A DNA stretch of 64,000 bases from Erythrocercus mccallii (taxonomy: Eukaryota; Chordata; Aves; Passeriformes; Dicruridae): positions 62,001 through 126,000 of the forward strand of contig VZRG01000284.1 in assembly GCA_013397435.1 (NCBI GenBank), given 5' to 3'. Position numbers and translations under genes: made by a program. How positions within the stretch are numbered: position 1 is the stretch's first letter; every line of letters starts with the position of its first letter. Positions 15,107 to 28,049 of the stretch are shown here, one piece after another. A model generated the notes under the pieces. That model searched no databases. It was given only the letters and a program-made list of their open reading frames with translations, and was not told the origin of the DNA.

Positions 15107-15457
15107 TGTCAGCTACTGTTCTCCCATTTTATTCAGACAAAACAATCCCTCTCTAGGCCTGGGACTCAAGGACACCCCACAGCCTCAGGCCCCAAAAAGT
15201 GTAAACACAGGTGAATTAGAGGGGAGTGAACTGGGGGAATGTGACTTCATTACCTGAAGCTGGAATTGGAGGATTAACCCCTGATATGCAAATAGACCAA
15301 ACTTATTTCTGTCTGAAAAAGTCATGAGCATCGTCCAGCTTGGGTGCAGCCTCTGGGGGGCTTCTGACTGCCCAAGGTGTATCTGTTGAAGGCCTTTAAT
15401 AAATACTCACTTTATTCTCTTAACCTTGTCTAGCCTCTGTTCTAGGTAGACACTCCA
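15107..15457 (+). mobile_element. Probable solo LTR of an avian endogenous retrovirus
   Basis: The segment begins TGTCAGCTACTG. It contains an AATAAA polyadenylation signal (15398-15403) followed by TACTCACTTTATTCTCTTAA, then a CTTGTCTAGCCTCTGTTCTAGG segment, and ends near CACTCCACA. This layout is that of bird ERV LTRs and resembles a passerine LTR family as I remember it. TG at 15107 and CA at 15456-15457 would be the termini, flanked by CAGC on both sides (15103-15106 and 15458-15461). That would be a 4-base target duplication, but four bases can match by chance. No gag, pol, primer-binding site or second LTR is seen nearby, so a solo LTR is most likely. It is in antisense orientation to SPOCK1. 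Confidence 0.6.
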
Positions 15458-18400
15458 CAGCAATATGCACTATAATTTATTTCACTGTCAGTTTTCCAGA
15501 GATTTTACAAACTTTTTCTTGGAGTAAATGTTAGGGAAATATTCCCCAAAATGCAGAAATCAGTATCTACGAGAAAAAACTATATAGAACCAGTCTTATT
15601 TATTTGATTTTGTTTATGATGAGAGAAATTTTAGCGCTCTAATTATCAATATCAACACAAACACCTGCTGTTACTAGATGGCGTTTCTATTAACACAGTG
15701 TGCCACTTCAATAGTTTTCTGTTTGCAACCCAAAATCAAATTACTTCTTGTTTGAAAATTATTGTTATGCTGACACATAGCGTTTACTATGTCTATCATT
15801 TCCCAATGCAAAAAAAGAAATCAATAGCCATTTTAGCTTTTTTTTTTTACTACTGTTTATGAAACCAACAACCACCGAGCTGTCTCAGTGTGCTCCTACT
15901 GTTTTTGTGGGTTTATGCATGCCAGTATCCTTTGGGATCCTGAATCCTTCACATGTCCAGGTGAGAATTTGTCTGCAGGGTCAGTGATCCAGGTGATGCC
16001 TACACTGCCCTTGGGACCTGTGGCCCATTTAGATTTGTGTTCTGTATCGAATTTAATGTGGAACTGAGCAATCTACAGCTACTGGTTACATGGATGAGAC
16101 CCACCAAATCAATTTTTTCAGTATTATTTCTATTTTAGTAGATGACCGCTCCTGGGAAGGGGTGAAACCTGTATTTCCTGCTAAACCTGGGCAAACATAC
16201 AGCTATAAATGCTTGAGAAAACATAAGGACTTGACTCAGCCACAGAGAGCTGCCAGGGAGTTAACACAGCCTTAAAAGTTCTCTTTCAAAAGATTTCAAA
16301 AGCACTGAAAAGACTATCCTACTGTTTTTAATATAATAACACCACAACACAGCTATTTTTATGCAGTTCCTGTCTCCTGCTGCTGTCTGGGATTAGTTAT
16401 TTAGGGATGATGAGGAATTACATCTCATGTCCTGGTTCAACCTCGACAATTATGTCAGGAATTTTGGCTCAAGGTTATTCTCTTGCCATGTAAGCTTGTT
16501 CAAGAGATGCATTTACCAAAAGGGCAAATCCTGCTGACAGGGATGTTGCTGCTACAGTCAGCATCCTCTCAGCAAGCACCTGAAAGCAGCAAAGTGAACA
16601 CCACGCTTCGAGTGCTGCCTGCTCCTCCTTTCTGTCAATGCTGCCTCCAAAGCAGATGTTGTCTGCTGTATTTTGGTGCCTGCTGTAATTTGATCAAATC
16701 CATAGAAGATCATGCCAAAAAAGTGACAGCTAGTCTATGGATGGTATCGTCCCTAACTTGTTATCTGTCTGGGGCCTGCTGCAATCAATGCTTCTGTGCT
16801 GAGCTCCAAAACCTTGGAGCCAGATCAAAACACAGCATTTCTACAGGGGACAATTCTGTCTCCTTTTCAAATTCACCTCAAAGCAGGCCTCACATAGGCA
16901 CCTGAGTGCTTTCTGTGCATAATTGTCGAAAGCACGAAAATTATTTTAATTCATACTCCTTGGGAAAGAAAGCATTGAGGTACCACTGATCCAAATCTGA
17001 ATTCGCTCTCAGGCCTAATCAAATTTTTTGGGCCGATTTTTCTTTACAACACAATTATGTTAGAAAATACAGCAACCTGAAAATTTGCATTTCATTTCCA
17101 CTGTATAAATACTTCATACAAATAATTCAGAACTTCAGTACGGGACTATTGAATGATGGTGAAAAATCCAGTAGTATTTGCTCAAATTGAAAACTGATTT
17201 TAGATACGATGTTTGAAATATCTCTATATTCTTCTTTTGCAGAGCAGCTTTGAGCTCTTAAATCACACCATTATGACTGTCTGCACTAACATGCTAAAAT
17301 AAGGTGCTCATATACTGGTGCCAGAGAAATTTAACTTGTTTATTCAATGCTAAAGTATACAATTCACATTTTTTGTTGTCTAATTATACAGCCACAGTCA
17401 GTTGTATTTGGGAACAGGAAAAACACCACATGAATTTGATAACTGGTCTTTCCCCCATCAGCTCTTGCTTTTGTCCAGTGCACAAAAGGAAGATCCATTT
17501 GAGGTGAAGCAGCAGAACAAAAACTCCCCAGCCACCATTGCTTTGCTCTTTCTTCCAACACTGGCAAGAGCTCAAGAGCTTGATTTTGCTGGCTCAGTCT
17601 TGGAGCTATTGGCTTTTTCCTCCAAGAGGAGTGGATGACACCAACAACCATTCAGGGGGAGCAGAGCTATCTGTCCATGCCTGCTTCCTGACTTGCTTTA
17701 ATCAAATATTAATTGGGTGCAGTCACTTACTCCACTATTCACAAACAGTTTCTTGCAGAAGTGAAAAAAAAGTGAATATTTCATACTTTGGGGATGCTTT
17801 TTCATGCTTTTGGAATAAAGACTGATCTGCTTGTGTGAAAGCTTGCAGGCAAGAAAAGTTGTATTGGTAATAGTAATTACTATTTACAGAAACTATAGAA
17901 CTCAGATTTACTTGGGTAAGTTCATTTCATCAGGTTAAAAATTAAAAAAACTGAATTGCAGTATTCACACATAAAATTTTGGAGCAAACACATCAGATCC
18001 TGCATAATTTAGAGCTAACAAACTTACCATTTAGTGATGAAGTCCAGAGGAAAAAAACCACCTAGTTTTCATGAGATATACTAAAGTTTTGAAACCCTGA
18101 GTAACCTTAATTTTGGAATGCTTTTGTTTTATCATTCCCAGAGTCTGAGACTCAAGTAACTTAGAAATCTACCTGGAAATTCAGTGTCAGAAAGAGCCTT
18201 TTTTCAAAACTAAAGCCACAAAAGGAAATACTTTCTGACGAATCTGCACCAATTTCAAATCAACCATGTTCATGACTCCATCTTCATAAACTTTGAAATT
18301 ATGTACTCTGCAGTTATGAAAACTTGTGAACAGCATTTGAAGCTGAAATATTTGCTGAAAGTGGATTTGAAGGCTTTAAATCCTTCTAGTTGTCAGTGAT

Positions 18401-21400
18401 TCAGACACAAGAACTGATACAACTCATTTGGGAAACAAGACTGATTTCTTTGAATGAACTTCATGCACTGAGTGCTCTTTTTATATAGGAAAGGAACATT
18501 AAACCTTCTCATCCATCACACCCAATAGGGCTGGTAGTTAAATGCTACAATTCATACTCTAAACAATGTAGATTCTTGATCAAGCTTGCCAAGACCTATT
18601 CCTGCAACTTAAAACTGTTCCCTTGATTCTCCTTAGAAACTTAAACAACACTTGGCATATTTGAATATATTTCCTTCTGCCTATTGACCTTATATTCCCC
18701 TTATGAAGATAATAGAATTTCCTTAGAAGTTGCCTTGGGCATTTCTGCAAGGTCAAAAGCACACAATGCACAGACAGGGATAAACCTACTTTGAATTACT
18801 GCATCCATTCATGCTCCAGTGGTTCTGCAACCCTGATGGCAACAAATGAAGTCTGGTGTGTTGGGAGTACAGCACTTGGAAAGCACAGAAAGGGTATGGT
18901 CAGAAAGAGCCCTGACAGGCTGTTAAACATTTACCACCCTGCCTGAGCACCTCTGCCACTGCCACAGACCAAACAGCAGTCACAGAGCAATGGGGGAAGT
19001 TGACAGAAACACATTATTGCAACCACGAATTCACACCTGCTTAGAGACACCCCAGTCATTGCACTGTGTTGGCGTTTTCATGGAACGAACAGCACACTCA
19101 AGGGGAGAATCTCTCCCTTTGCCAGGAGGTCCTGAAAAACTGACACTGTTTGTTTCTTATCTGAAGTTATTTATGGTGGGTTTTTTGGAAGCTTCATTTG
19201 GTTTAAAAACAAGTTCTGCTTCATGAGGAGTCTACTTACTATTGCAAAGAGGTACCACCAGCAGACAAGGTTCTGTGCCTTAAACAATTTCTGTCACTTA
19301 GAGCCAGTTTCTAGTCCTTTTCTTTTGTTGAAATTATAGCCTTATTCATTTTATAGTATTAAATCCAAGGGCATACACGCTCTGGAAAGGCAGCTAACCT
19401 CAGGGCAGTTTACAGTTCAACCCCTGTCTCTGGGTAGCCGAGTTGAAAATCAGCAGCTATCATGGAAGCATATTGCAAAGCTGGGATACTGCTGTGAATT
19501 ATGAAGCATATCGAGTGTTTGGATAAATCAAAGGAATCTAAATGGGTCTAAAATAGCAAAGACTAAAAGCATTAGGGCTTGTCCTCCTTTCCAAAATCTT
19601 CCATTACTACCTTCACAGAGACCTGTTTTCCACCTCTCAGATACTGATTCAAAATTCCATTTAAGAAAATGAAGAACATGATCCTGCCATCTCCTCAAAG
19701 ATTTAACTTTATGGTAGAGAGATTTTACTGTTGTTATTTGCTATTAAAGGTAATAATTCTGGTGTAGTTTTCTTTTGCTTGCATTTTTGCTATTTTATTA
19801 ATGTCTCCATAGTAGCAGTTAGCACTGTAAAAGGAATTCCAATTTGTAACATGATTATTAGTCTTCATTTTCATCCTCAAAGCTGAGATGTTTTCGAAGG
19901 AGCTCAGGGAGGAGGAAGGAATAAGACTCAGACACTGCAGTCCATTGTTACCTCTGAGCACATACACTTAGATTACTTTTCTTTGAGGCTGCTGCCAATT
20001 TTATTCACAAGCATATAAAAAAAAGGTCATGACATTTAGAATTACAGTACTTTGGAAATTAAATGTTCCTTTAAATTTTTAATTTCTGAAAGTATTTTAT
20101 CATGGAATAATATTTGAATATGATTGAATGAATGTGTAAAGATTAATGCAAACTGTCTTCAGACTGGAAGTTCACAACCACATATGTTTAACCTTGTTGT
20201 GTAATAGGCATAAAAACGTTGATATGTGAGCTCGAAGAGCTGCATTTCCATTTTGCTGGAAGCACTTGCACTGTTATTCTCCTTAATATTTTTCCACTGG
20301 CATGTCTGTATAAGGCATGAGGTTTAGCTCTCCATCATTTTCTACTTAACATTACACTTCACAAACCTGGCAACTAAATAAGGACTAAAAATGTTCTGCA
20401 CAGTTTTTTCACATGAATTTTTATGTGGAAAATCAAACTACTGATTTTGAGGCTAATTCAGCAATATTATTGATATTATTGTAGCATATGAGGAAATAAA
20501 ATAATTTTCTGTGAACACTAGAGAGATCAAATCACTAAGATACCACATAAACAACACTCTAGCCAGAAGCTCCCAATTCAGAGATTTGGGGATCTGATGA
20601 AGATGAGATCACTGAAGTGCTGTCTTGGCCAGGTTTTGGGAGTCTCTTGTCAAGGAATTGATTTGCCCACGTCACACACAGTTTCATCAGATGGTTTAGA
20701 TTGGACCTCTCAGATAATTGAGTCCAGTTGTAAACCCAGCACTGCTGGATCACCTTAGCCCTAGTCAGGGCTTATTTCTCCAAAGCCAGCTGACACCCCT
20801 TGCTCAGCAGAAAAAGGAATCTTACAAAAGGCAGCAGCACACTCTGGAACTTTTTTTATGGTCAGCAACTAGAGTTCATAATTTTCTCATACACTAAGGA
20901 AAGCTGGCTGGGCCCCAGGCTGCAAAGGGCAGACACAGACAATTCCAAATCCCTGTTCAGATCATGCTAAAATTGCGCCTGTATAAAATTTATGCTGGTG
21001 TGTAGAATTTACTCATGTTTTCTCATGGAAGCTCTTGGAAGCACTTTGTTAGAAGATTGACAAACTCTGAAATACTCAGTTTGAAACTCCACTGCACTCA
21101 AGTGGATCAACTGAGGAGACAATGTCTGAAGAAAGGAGACTGAGGAAAATAAAGGAAGCCTTTAACTGAAATGTTACAGGCACATTCAAATTCCAGAAGA
21201 AAAACAAGTTATAAAGCACCTTTCCTATTGATTATTTGATTCTCAATTCCAAATCCTTTTGTGGACATTTCAGTACATAACAATAATAATATCCTTGTCA
21301 CCAGGACAATGGCAGGAGCATTGCTAGTTCAAGTCTGGCCTCTAGAAAAAGCCTTCAGGAAAGTTGCTCTGCAGATCACCCAATTCATTAAATTAATGCT

Positions 21401-23167
21401 TTGTTGGCTGGAGTTAAAGTTTGAGTCAGGCAAAACAAAAGCCTGGGTTTCAGAATACATATACCCTGTCAAATTGCATTTATCAAGATAAGGGTTATTA
21501 GAATCTTTTTTTCTCTCGTGTGAATGAAATTGTAAGCTTGAAATGTCACTGAAGATTTATTAATCTGATACTCTTTCTGATAAGGGCAAAGAAATAGAAA
21601 GGGCAGAGAAAAAGAAATATTTCTTGTAGCCTGATAAGCACTACAAGAAATAGAAAATATGAATAAGGCAATTTATCAGTGGGCATTCTGTAACCAAAAG
21701 ATTCAAGCCACACAAAGCCATAGCACAGTTATAGATTGATTTCAGAACTCTGCCATCTACAACACTTGGTCAAAGTTTGAGAGCTGTTCAGAAAAATGTC
21801 TGCAATTTTCAAAAAATGATATTAAACCCGAATTTGCAAACTGTAGGCTGGAGTGACACTTGTTCTAGAAAGTAAATGGAGGCCTAATGTGAAAACTGGT
21901 GCTATGCTAGAGTATGCAATGTGTGCAGGGAGAACCATCAGCAGGATCATGAGTGTTCTCAGCTGAGGTGACAGGCCCTGAACTAACCAGAAGAAATGTT
22001 GTTTAAACATTTTTCCCTGGTTTTGTGCCTGCTACCTGTAGAACATGTCCACAGTGGGGAGGAGAAATAGTAAAGAGAGGTTCACAAACATTTTGGGTCC
22101 AACAGACCATTGTTAAAGCTTCCTGTTTGTTATACTCCACGTGAGGCACAAGACAAACACATTTCACTACTCAACATGAGCAAACCCTGCCTAATCACCA
22201 CTTTGGCTTTGTGACCTCCCAATACAGGCAGGAGCCAGCAGCAGTCAGTGAGGAAAACTTTCTGCAAGCCTGAGAGAGGGGAGACAACAGGACTCAAAGG
22301 CAGGCCCAGGCTCACTGTGCCAGCTCACCAGAACACCTGCACTTGTACCAAGAAACCACTGCCAAAAAGGGCTTTCCTCATAGCCAGGAGAAAACTCTTA
22401 GAACTTGGCTGTGACACTTCCCTTCCTGCTGCTGGACTTCTGCTTTCAGTCAGACTTTCTGATAGAACTAATTCCCTTTGGATGAGGCCGCTCCGAGATG
22501 GTTTGTGCTTGCTTCCTTGGAAAAGACCTGGGGGCGTGAATGAGCTCACCAGGCTTTCAGACCTGCAGAGAGAACTCACCACAGAGCTAGCAGGGAAAAA
22601 GGCCATTTGTGCTGAGACTCCAGCCTTCAGGTTGATACAGCATCATTAGCAATGACTTTGTTATTGAAACAAATTTATACACGAATACAGATACAGCTGT
22701 CTATTCAATACATATTTGACTTCTAATGGTAACATTAATAACAATAGAGATGAAAATAATAATTCAGATCCCATGTAATACACGTGTGACTTTAAATGAC
22801 TTTTTAGTTAACACAGTCTACTGATTTTGAAATCACAAAATAATGAACCATCAAGTAGTATATTTTCTTTTCTACTGTCTTTTACAATTCTTCAATATTT
22901 CCACTTGAAATATTTTCATTTAAAATTGAGATTCATTAACCAGAATTTAATTTTCCTATGAGACTCTCTCAAATAGGAGTTAGTTTTGCAGCAATCAAGG
23001 TGTTTGAAAGTACTACCTGGTTAGAAAATGATTAGTTGTACCTTAGCTCTTTCTCAGAAAGCCTTATATAGAAAATATGCCAGTTAAGAAACGTCTCTCT
23101 TACATTTTTCTAAGAACATAGGAGGAGTCAAATTATCTGCCATGATTTCATTAACAGCTCAACTTAC

Positions 23168-23282
23168 CAGTTTTCTCTGTCTTGTGTTTTAAACTTTCAG
23201 GTCCTGGCAGGCAGGGGCAGGGCCCTTCACATCGAGCCGTGATGGTTTTGCCAGAAGTACATGCATGGAACTCCATCTTGCA
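23168..23282 (-). CDS. SPOCK1: SPOCK1 (testican-1) internal exon: second half of the Kazal/follistatin-like module and start of the linker to the EC domain
   Basis: Read on the minus strand this is a 115-base exon of 38 codons plus one base of a split codon. The peptide starts CKMEFHACTSGKT, runs through ARCEGPCPCLPGPE and ends KHKTEKT. CK-x-EFHAC, then C-[ED]-GPCPCLP, then KHK-x-E, matches testican-1 between the Kazal module and the acidic EC domain. By my recollection of the human protein about 60% of residues are identical. The acceptor (TTTTTTATGCTTCCAG, AG at 23283-23284) has a good pyrimidine tract. A possible branch point, CTAAT, lies about 30 bases upstream. The donor (GTAAGT, 23162-23167) is near perfect. 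The exon starts in phase 0, as required by the upstream exon, and ends one base into an Ala/Gly-type codon, where the family continues with the EC domain. I did not find the EC exon in the remaining 23 kb. Confidence 0.93.
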
Positions 23283-24594
23283 CTGGAAGCATAAAAAAAA
23301 GCAAGAATACTAATTAGGACGAGATATAAAATAGCAGCTGTGGATTAAATGAGAAATTGTGTTATCAGTAATGGCATTTAATAGATTGCAAAACTTCAGT
23401 CTCTACTGCAAATACTTTTATAAGATAACACTGACTATTCCTAGTCTTTGTTGTTTGCATTACCTACATTTTAGTTCTGACTTTCCTCCAAGAGCTTTGT
23501 GCCTGTGTAGTTGCCCTCTCTTCAGGAAATACCCATGGGTATTTCCCCATTCTGTGCCCAGCAGCACCAGTACCTGGACACTGGACTAATGCAGTAATAA
23601 AATGCAGTGAAAGAAAACAGCACAGGGCAGCAGAAACACTAATGTCCTCTTTGGCTTGGCACCTGATGAACCAAATTCAGCTCCATTTTTTGTCTCCTTC
23701 AAGCACTGCTTTTCCGAGAGCAGAATCCAAGGACTTTCCATACACAGGGGAGTCTTGCCTGTGGCGCCCAGCCTGGACCTCCTCCCTGAAGGGATTGCCC
23801 CTTGCCAAGGAAAATGGGAATGCTGGGCTGCAAAATCCCTTTGATCTGAGTTTTATTGAGGATTAATTCTATGATTCATTTAAAAGCAGGCCAACATGTT
23901 TACACAGTGGGACACGATGTGTTTTGAGACAGCTGAAGGATGCGGAGCCTGAGACCGTGGTGTCACCACGGAGGATGCAGTGGGCAACTGGAGCCCACTG
24001 GCAACAGCCCCTGTGAAACCCAGAGCATCACCCTCTGTAACTCTGGGACAGCGGGAGCCAAGAGAACAGAGCAGGATGTTGTTACAAGATAAACACCTCC
24101 TGCTTTGAAAGTACTGCAGATATCTTGGCTTTGCCTGCATTTGTTTTTGTTAAAAGGGCTCCTCCTTGCCCAAGCTTTAATCTAGCAGCAGGAGACCATT
24201 ATGCTGTGCCTACATCCCATTCTGTTGACATTATCCCCCATCATCCTCAGCTTCAATGCATCAGGGTGATTCTATGCTCTCTGTGATGTCCTGCCCTTCT
24301 CATTTAGAAAATGCACAGCCACACACAAACGTGTGCAAGCTTAGCTTGCATTTTACACAAATTTCTCGCAAGACTGAAGGGAATGTTTGTATTTATTTTT
24401 CGACTCTTTGCTCCATAAATACACTTTGCACAGAACACAAAGACAAGAGAGGACATCAGAAGGAAAGGAGAGCAGGAGAAAGGACAACACCGAGTGCAGT
24501 CCTGAAGGCAATGACTTTCTGCAGCATATTCTAATAGTCCACGTGTTATTGAGAACACAGGCATAAATCTTCTTCCTGCAGCTGGAGTTGATAA

Positions 24595-24690
24595 TATAAT
24601 CCCTTACAGAACATCAATTACTTACATATTTTATTATGCATAATAAATGTAAATTATGTATCTAAGCATTACCAATTATACTTCAAATAC
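24595..24690. promoter_or_regulatory. AT-rich patch with a perfect 18-bp palindrome and POU/homeodomain-like sites
   Basis: TTTATTATGCATAATAAA at 24630-24647 is its own reverse complement. ATCAATTACTTACAT lies just before it, and TGTAAATTATGTAT and ACCAATTATAC after it. TATGCATA and AATTA cores are typical of POU and homeodomain sites. One such palindrome in 64 kb of AT-rich DNA is not strongly unexpected, so the case rests on clustering. Confidence 0.25.
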
Positions 24691-24972
24691 CAGCCTTTAA
24701 GATGGCACCAACCTGTTTCAAGGCTGTTATTATGTGCAGTTAAGAAAGGAAGAACTTTACACTTAGAAACATCAAGGCAAGCTTTTCCTCAGCTTTCCAT
24801 ACGATTGATAAAAATGACAACCAAAAAGCTAAACATAAACCAAAAATATAAACTGCTTAAACAGGTTGTATTATCTGAGCCCAGCTTGACGATCACAATG
24901 CTGCAGTCACATGTGAGTAAGTTTACACCCATGATTAACCACATTATGTTCCCACCACGCTTGTTTGGGATG

Positions 24973-25004
24973 GATGAAGATTAAAGGGGAGATGAAGATT
25001 AAAG
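24973..25004. repeat. Tandem duplication, 18-bp period
   Basis: GATGAAGATTAAAG occurs at 24973-24986 and again at 24991-25004, separated by GGGA. It is a small local duplication. Confidence 0.8.
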
Positions 25005-26517
25005 AACTCCATAATTTTAAATATTAAATTAGGATAATTTTCAACACCTAATCATTGTATGTAACTCTTTATTCCTTCCCTAAAGGAAAACATGGAGATA
25101 CCTTACTTTGCATGTAATGGTGTGCTTACTCACTGTAATAACCTACACGAGTAGCTCAACTTTGGATTTAATGACTTTGCCTAAGCCTTGTTAAATGATA
25201 TTCAGAGGCAGAGTGGCCACAGAGGATGTCTTGTGGAGCAATAATGACTTTTTGGATTATTCTGCCACTGGATCTACAGCCTATAAGGAGCCTGCTGGCT
25301 TTCTCCAGACCATGGACAATAAAATGATACACAGTACTTGGAAAAATTCTCAGTCTTTCACACCAAAGGGACATTATACATTTTGCAGACATGAGTCACA
25401 AAGCTCCTTGCAGTGATTGTGCACAGGACTCAGTGGGAGCAGTCCCACAGTTTGGGGCTGGTCTCTCTCACTTCAGGGGACTCATTTTGCCACTGATATG
25501 ATTGGATATGCCTCAACTCTCTGTTGAGCTGCTCTAGTCAAGCTCCCTGGGCTGTGCAAGCTTTGTATTTTTCTGCAGCCTCCCTGGCGTGTGAACTGCA
25601 TTTGTTTACTCTGAACCCCAAGGCCCACATAAACATCTCTAAACTATTTTACTGCAAATGGAAAAGCAGCTCTGTTATTTGTTGCTAAATGTATATGGAG
25701 ATCAATAAAGTATATGAGGGGAGAAATGGTTGAACATATTCATGGAAAATTCATAAATTAATTTATTCAACTAAGATGTGGGAAATTACTGCAGAGTGTG
25801 TTTTGGTTAAAGTGTTCCCCTGAGAATCCACTACTCATATAATGATTCCCTCTTTATTGTCAGTGAATCTACAGCAATGTGTTTTGCATAAGCATTCACA
25901 TTTGAGGGAGAAAGAAAATAGCTACATAAAATTTATTCCTAGCTATTTTACTCTTGTCTGTTAGCCTCCAGCCTCCAGTCCCCGCTAGAGAAGAGTCTAG
26001 ATTTTTTTTTTAATGATATAATAAAACAGTATATCTCTGCTTTTATTCTGGCTTTCAACTTCTGGTAGCCAGGTTTTGATCTAACCTGCAAGTAAGTAAT
26101 CCTGTGAAATAAGTTACTGTGATCTTTTCTGCAAGGGTGTATATTTGACTGCTGAATCTTTTCATGGACAACTTGGTACAGCCCAGTGCATTAATGCCGT
26201 GAAGAGCTTTGCATCCTGACACAAGCAGCTCATGGATTTGCTTAAAATGCAGCCAGGTACAGCAGCACATCCAAGCCCTGACAGCACCTTTCAGTGGCAA
26301 AGCAGTGAAATGGAGACGTAACTGCAGGTGCCCCTGGGACACCTCTGTGCCCAGCACTGCTCCTGTTCTCCAGGCACAGAGAGGACAGGCAGAGCACTCA
26401 CAGTGTCCTGGGCAACCTCACAGCCCCCATCACAAACTCCAGGGAAGGGGCTGAGGAGAGAACACCTTACCCAGGGATCCCTCAGGCTCTCTGAGACCCT
26501 GTTTGGCCTTAGTGCAT

Positions 26518-26580
26518 CAAATCACAGAGTATCCTGAACTGGAAGGAACTCACAAGGATCATCAAAGACCAATTCCTGAG
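26518..26580 (-). mobile_element. Short CR1 LINE 3'-end fragment
   Basis: The plus strand reads AATCACAGAGTATCCTGAACT, then GGAAGGAACTCACAAGGATC, then a diverged ATCAAAGACCAATTCCTGAG. This matches the reverse complement of the CR1 3' terminus of the type with CACAGAATCCTGAGTTGGAA. It is only about 60 bases and diverged. The boundary on the right is unclear. Confidence 0.7.
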
Positions 26581-27589
26581 TGATTCATGAGCTAAAAATC
26601 CATAACTGAAAATTTCTTATAGTCACACTGATACAGGAGAAAGTGTTGGGTTCCAGACTTCTGTTGCATCTATCACTAATTTAATGTGAATTAAACAGAA
26701 GGGTGTGTAGGAATTAGCAGACAATATACATGAGAAAGATAAACATGAAATCTTGTTTGAGAAAGAGTGAACACTGAAACAGGAGGTTATACTTTATAGT
26801 ATACTAATTAAGTGTTAAACTCCTGTGATATTACATCACATTAATGGCAGTGTCTCTAGACCTGTTGATGAACAGTGCTCTTGCCTGGAAGACACTGCAT
26901 TTTTAGCACCCCACAGATTTTTACATTTTCACCAAGAATGATTTCAGTGCAGTGTTTGTTTTTGCTGCATCTTTTGTTCACTCACAATATGCCTCTTCGA
27001 AACGACACATACAAATAACAAAAGCTCATTATTTTCTACCTTATCTTTTACCCAGTGGCTGCCACAGGCAGAAGCTAAAATTTCCTAAAATTATAGCATG
27101 TATATATTTTTAGTCCAGAGTTTCTTTATATCAGTACTGTTTCCTACCTATCTGTCTTAGCAGATAATTAGAATCCATTTGAATTCAGACACCCCTTTGA
27201 GAGGGGTTGTTTGTTTACAAGCTTTAGAGCAGTGCATGCCATTGCTTCCTTAGCTGGGACTCTTATCACTATTTTCTTTATAAGCCTCTGCTTCCAGTTT
27301 TCATCAGATGGAAAAAAATACAGCATTTGGAACACACTCAGATCAAGTGTGGGTTTTTTTAAAACTTGTCACAACAAAAAAAGGTTCAGTATCTTTTCTA
27401 CAAATCCCAAAAGAAATGTCAGATGGTGCACTCCCATTGCATCCTGCTGAACACTTACATTAAGTTTTAATGGGAATTCTCCAAACTTTTCAGGCTCTGT
27501 CAAACCAGAAATCCTGCAATAAGGATTGAGAGACAGCAGCCAACCACATGAATTCATGTTCATTAAAAAAACCAGACACTAATGTGAAG

Positions 27590-27965
27590 TCTTGAGCTGA
27601 GTCTCAGATTCTGGGCTGAGGGCAGGGCTGTGTGGTCCCCCAGCACCTGCCCTCCCTGCCCTGGGTTCTGCTGCCTTTTTTCTGCTCTGTAAACCAGAGC
27701 CCCACTGTCCTGGGTGTTGGGAAGGAGAAGGGCTGCCCTGGGACACAGAGCCTCAGGGTGGGTACTGAAAATATGAGCCAAGCTCCCGTCCCCAGGACTG
27801 ACCACTTGGGCAGAGCTCCTGGTGGCATTAGTGGCTATTCATGGCCTGAACAACACTGCTGGGAGCTGGTGCAGTCATCTCATTTCTCTGGGCACCTTTT
27901 TGCTCATAGAGTAAAACTCCCCATGGCCACTGCTCCAGGATGGGGCTGGCTCATGCTATTGAAAT
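27590..27965. other. GC-rich island in an AT-rich intron, ending in AATAAAAATAAAA
   Basis: About 370 bases are markedly richer in G and C than the flanks, with runs such as CCTGCCCTCCCTGCCCTGGG. They end abruptly at GAAATAAAAATAAAAGGGAG near 27960. Overlapping open frames on both strands (plus 27632-27967; minus 27563-27805 and 27604-27828) are explained by the scarcity of AT-rich stop codons. It could be an old retroposed segment, an unannotated terminal exon of a non-coding RNA, or local composition. No protein family is recognised. Confidence 0.4.
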
Positions 27966-28049
27966 AAAAATAAAAGGGAGGCTAGGGGAGAAAAAAATTA
28001 TTATAATAAAAACCCACCATTTTTTTTTCCTATTGAAATAGCTACCAGG

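Larger units (their letters stand above)
1..23167 (-). other. SPOCK1 intron downstream of the Kazal exon (3' part of gene lies beyond the window)
   Basis: This stretch runs from the donor of the 23168-23282 exon to the window edge and is AT-rich throughout. I looked on the minus strand for the next expected exon (start of the EC domain, with a SRL-KDWF-type helix) and for the EF-hand and thyroglobulin exons, and found none with an open frame and splice sites. The open frames present are short, unrelated to known families as far as I can tell, and often overlap on both strands, as chance frames do. Contents I can name are an LTR-like block (15107-15457), an AAT-rich hairpin (7861-7910) and an octamer-rich patch (8945-9130). 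Otherwise I see simple A/T runs and unique sequence. Confidence 0.8.

Noticed and set aside
16483..16905. 140-codon plus-strand open frame rich in Cys and Ser
   Set aside because: No known family, no conserved spacing of cysteines and no splice or promoter context. The repeated CCTGCTG-like words account for the Cys/Leu content.
22248..22649. 133-codon plus-strand open frame with a 93-codon minus-strand frame across it
   Set aside because: The patch is GC-richer than its surroundings, frames on both strands are open, and the peptide is basic with no recognisable domain. It is best explained as chance.
23850..23885. AATTCTATGATTCATTT, similar to a CR1 terminal octamer repeat
   Set aside because: The sequence on either side has no CR1 similarity, and 13 bases of octamer-like sequence is not enough to call an element.
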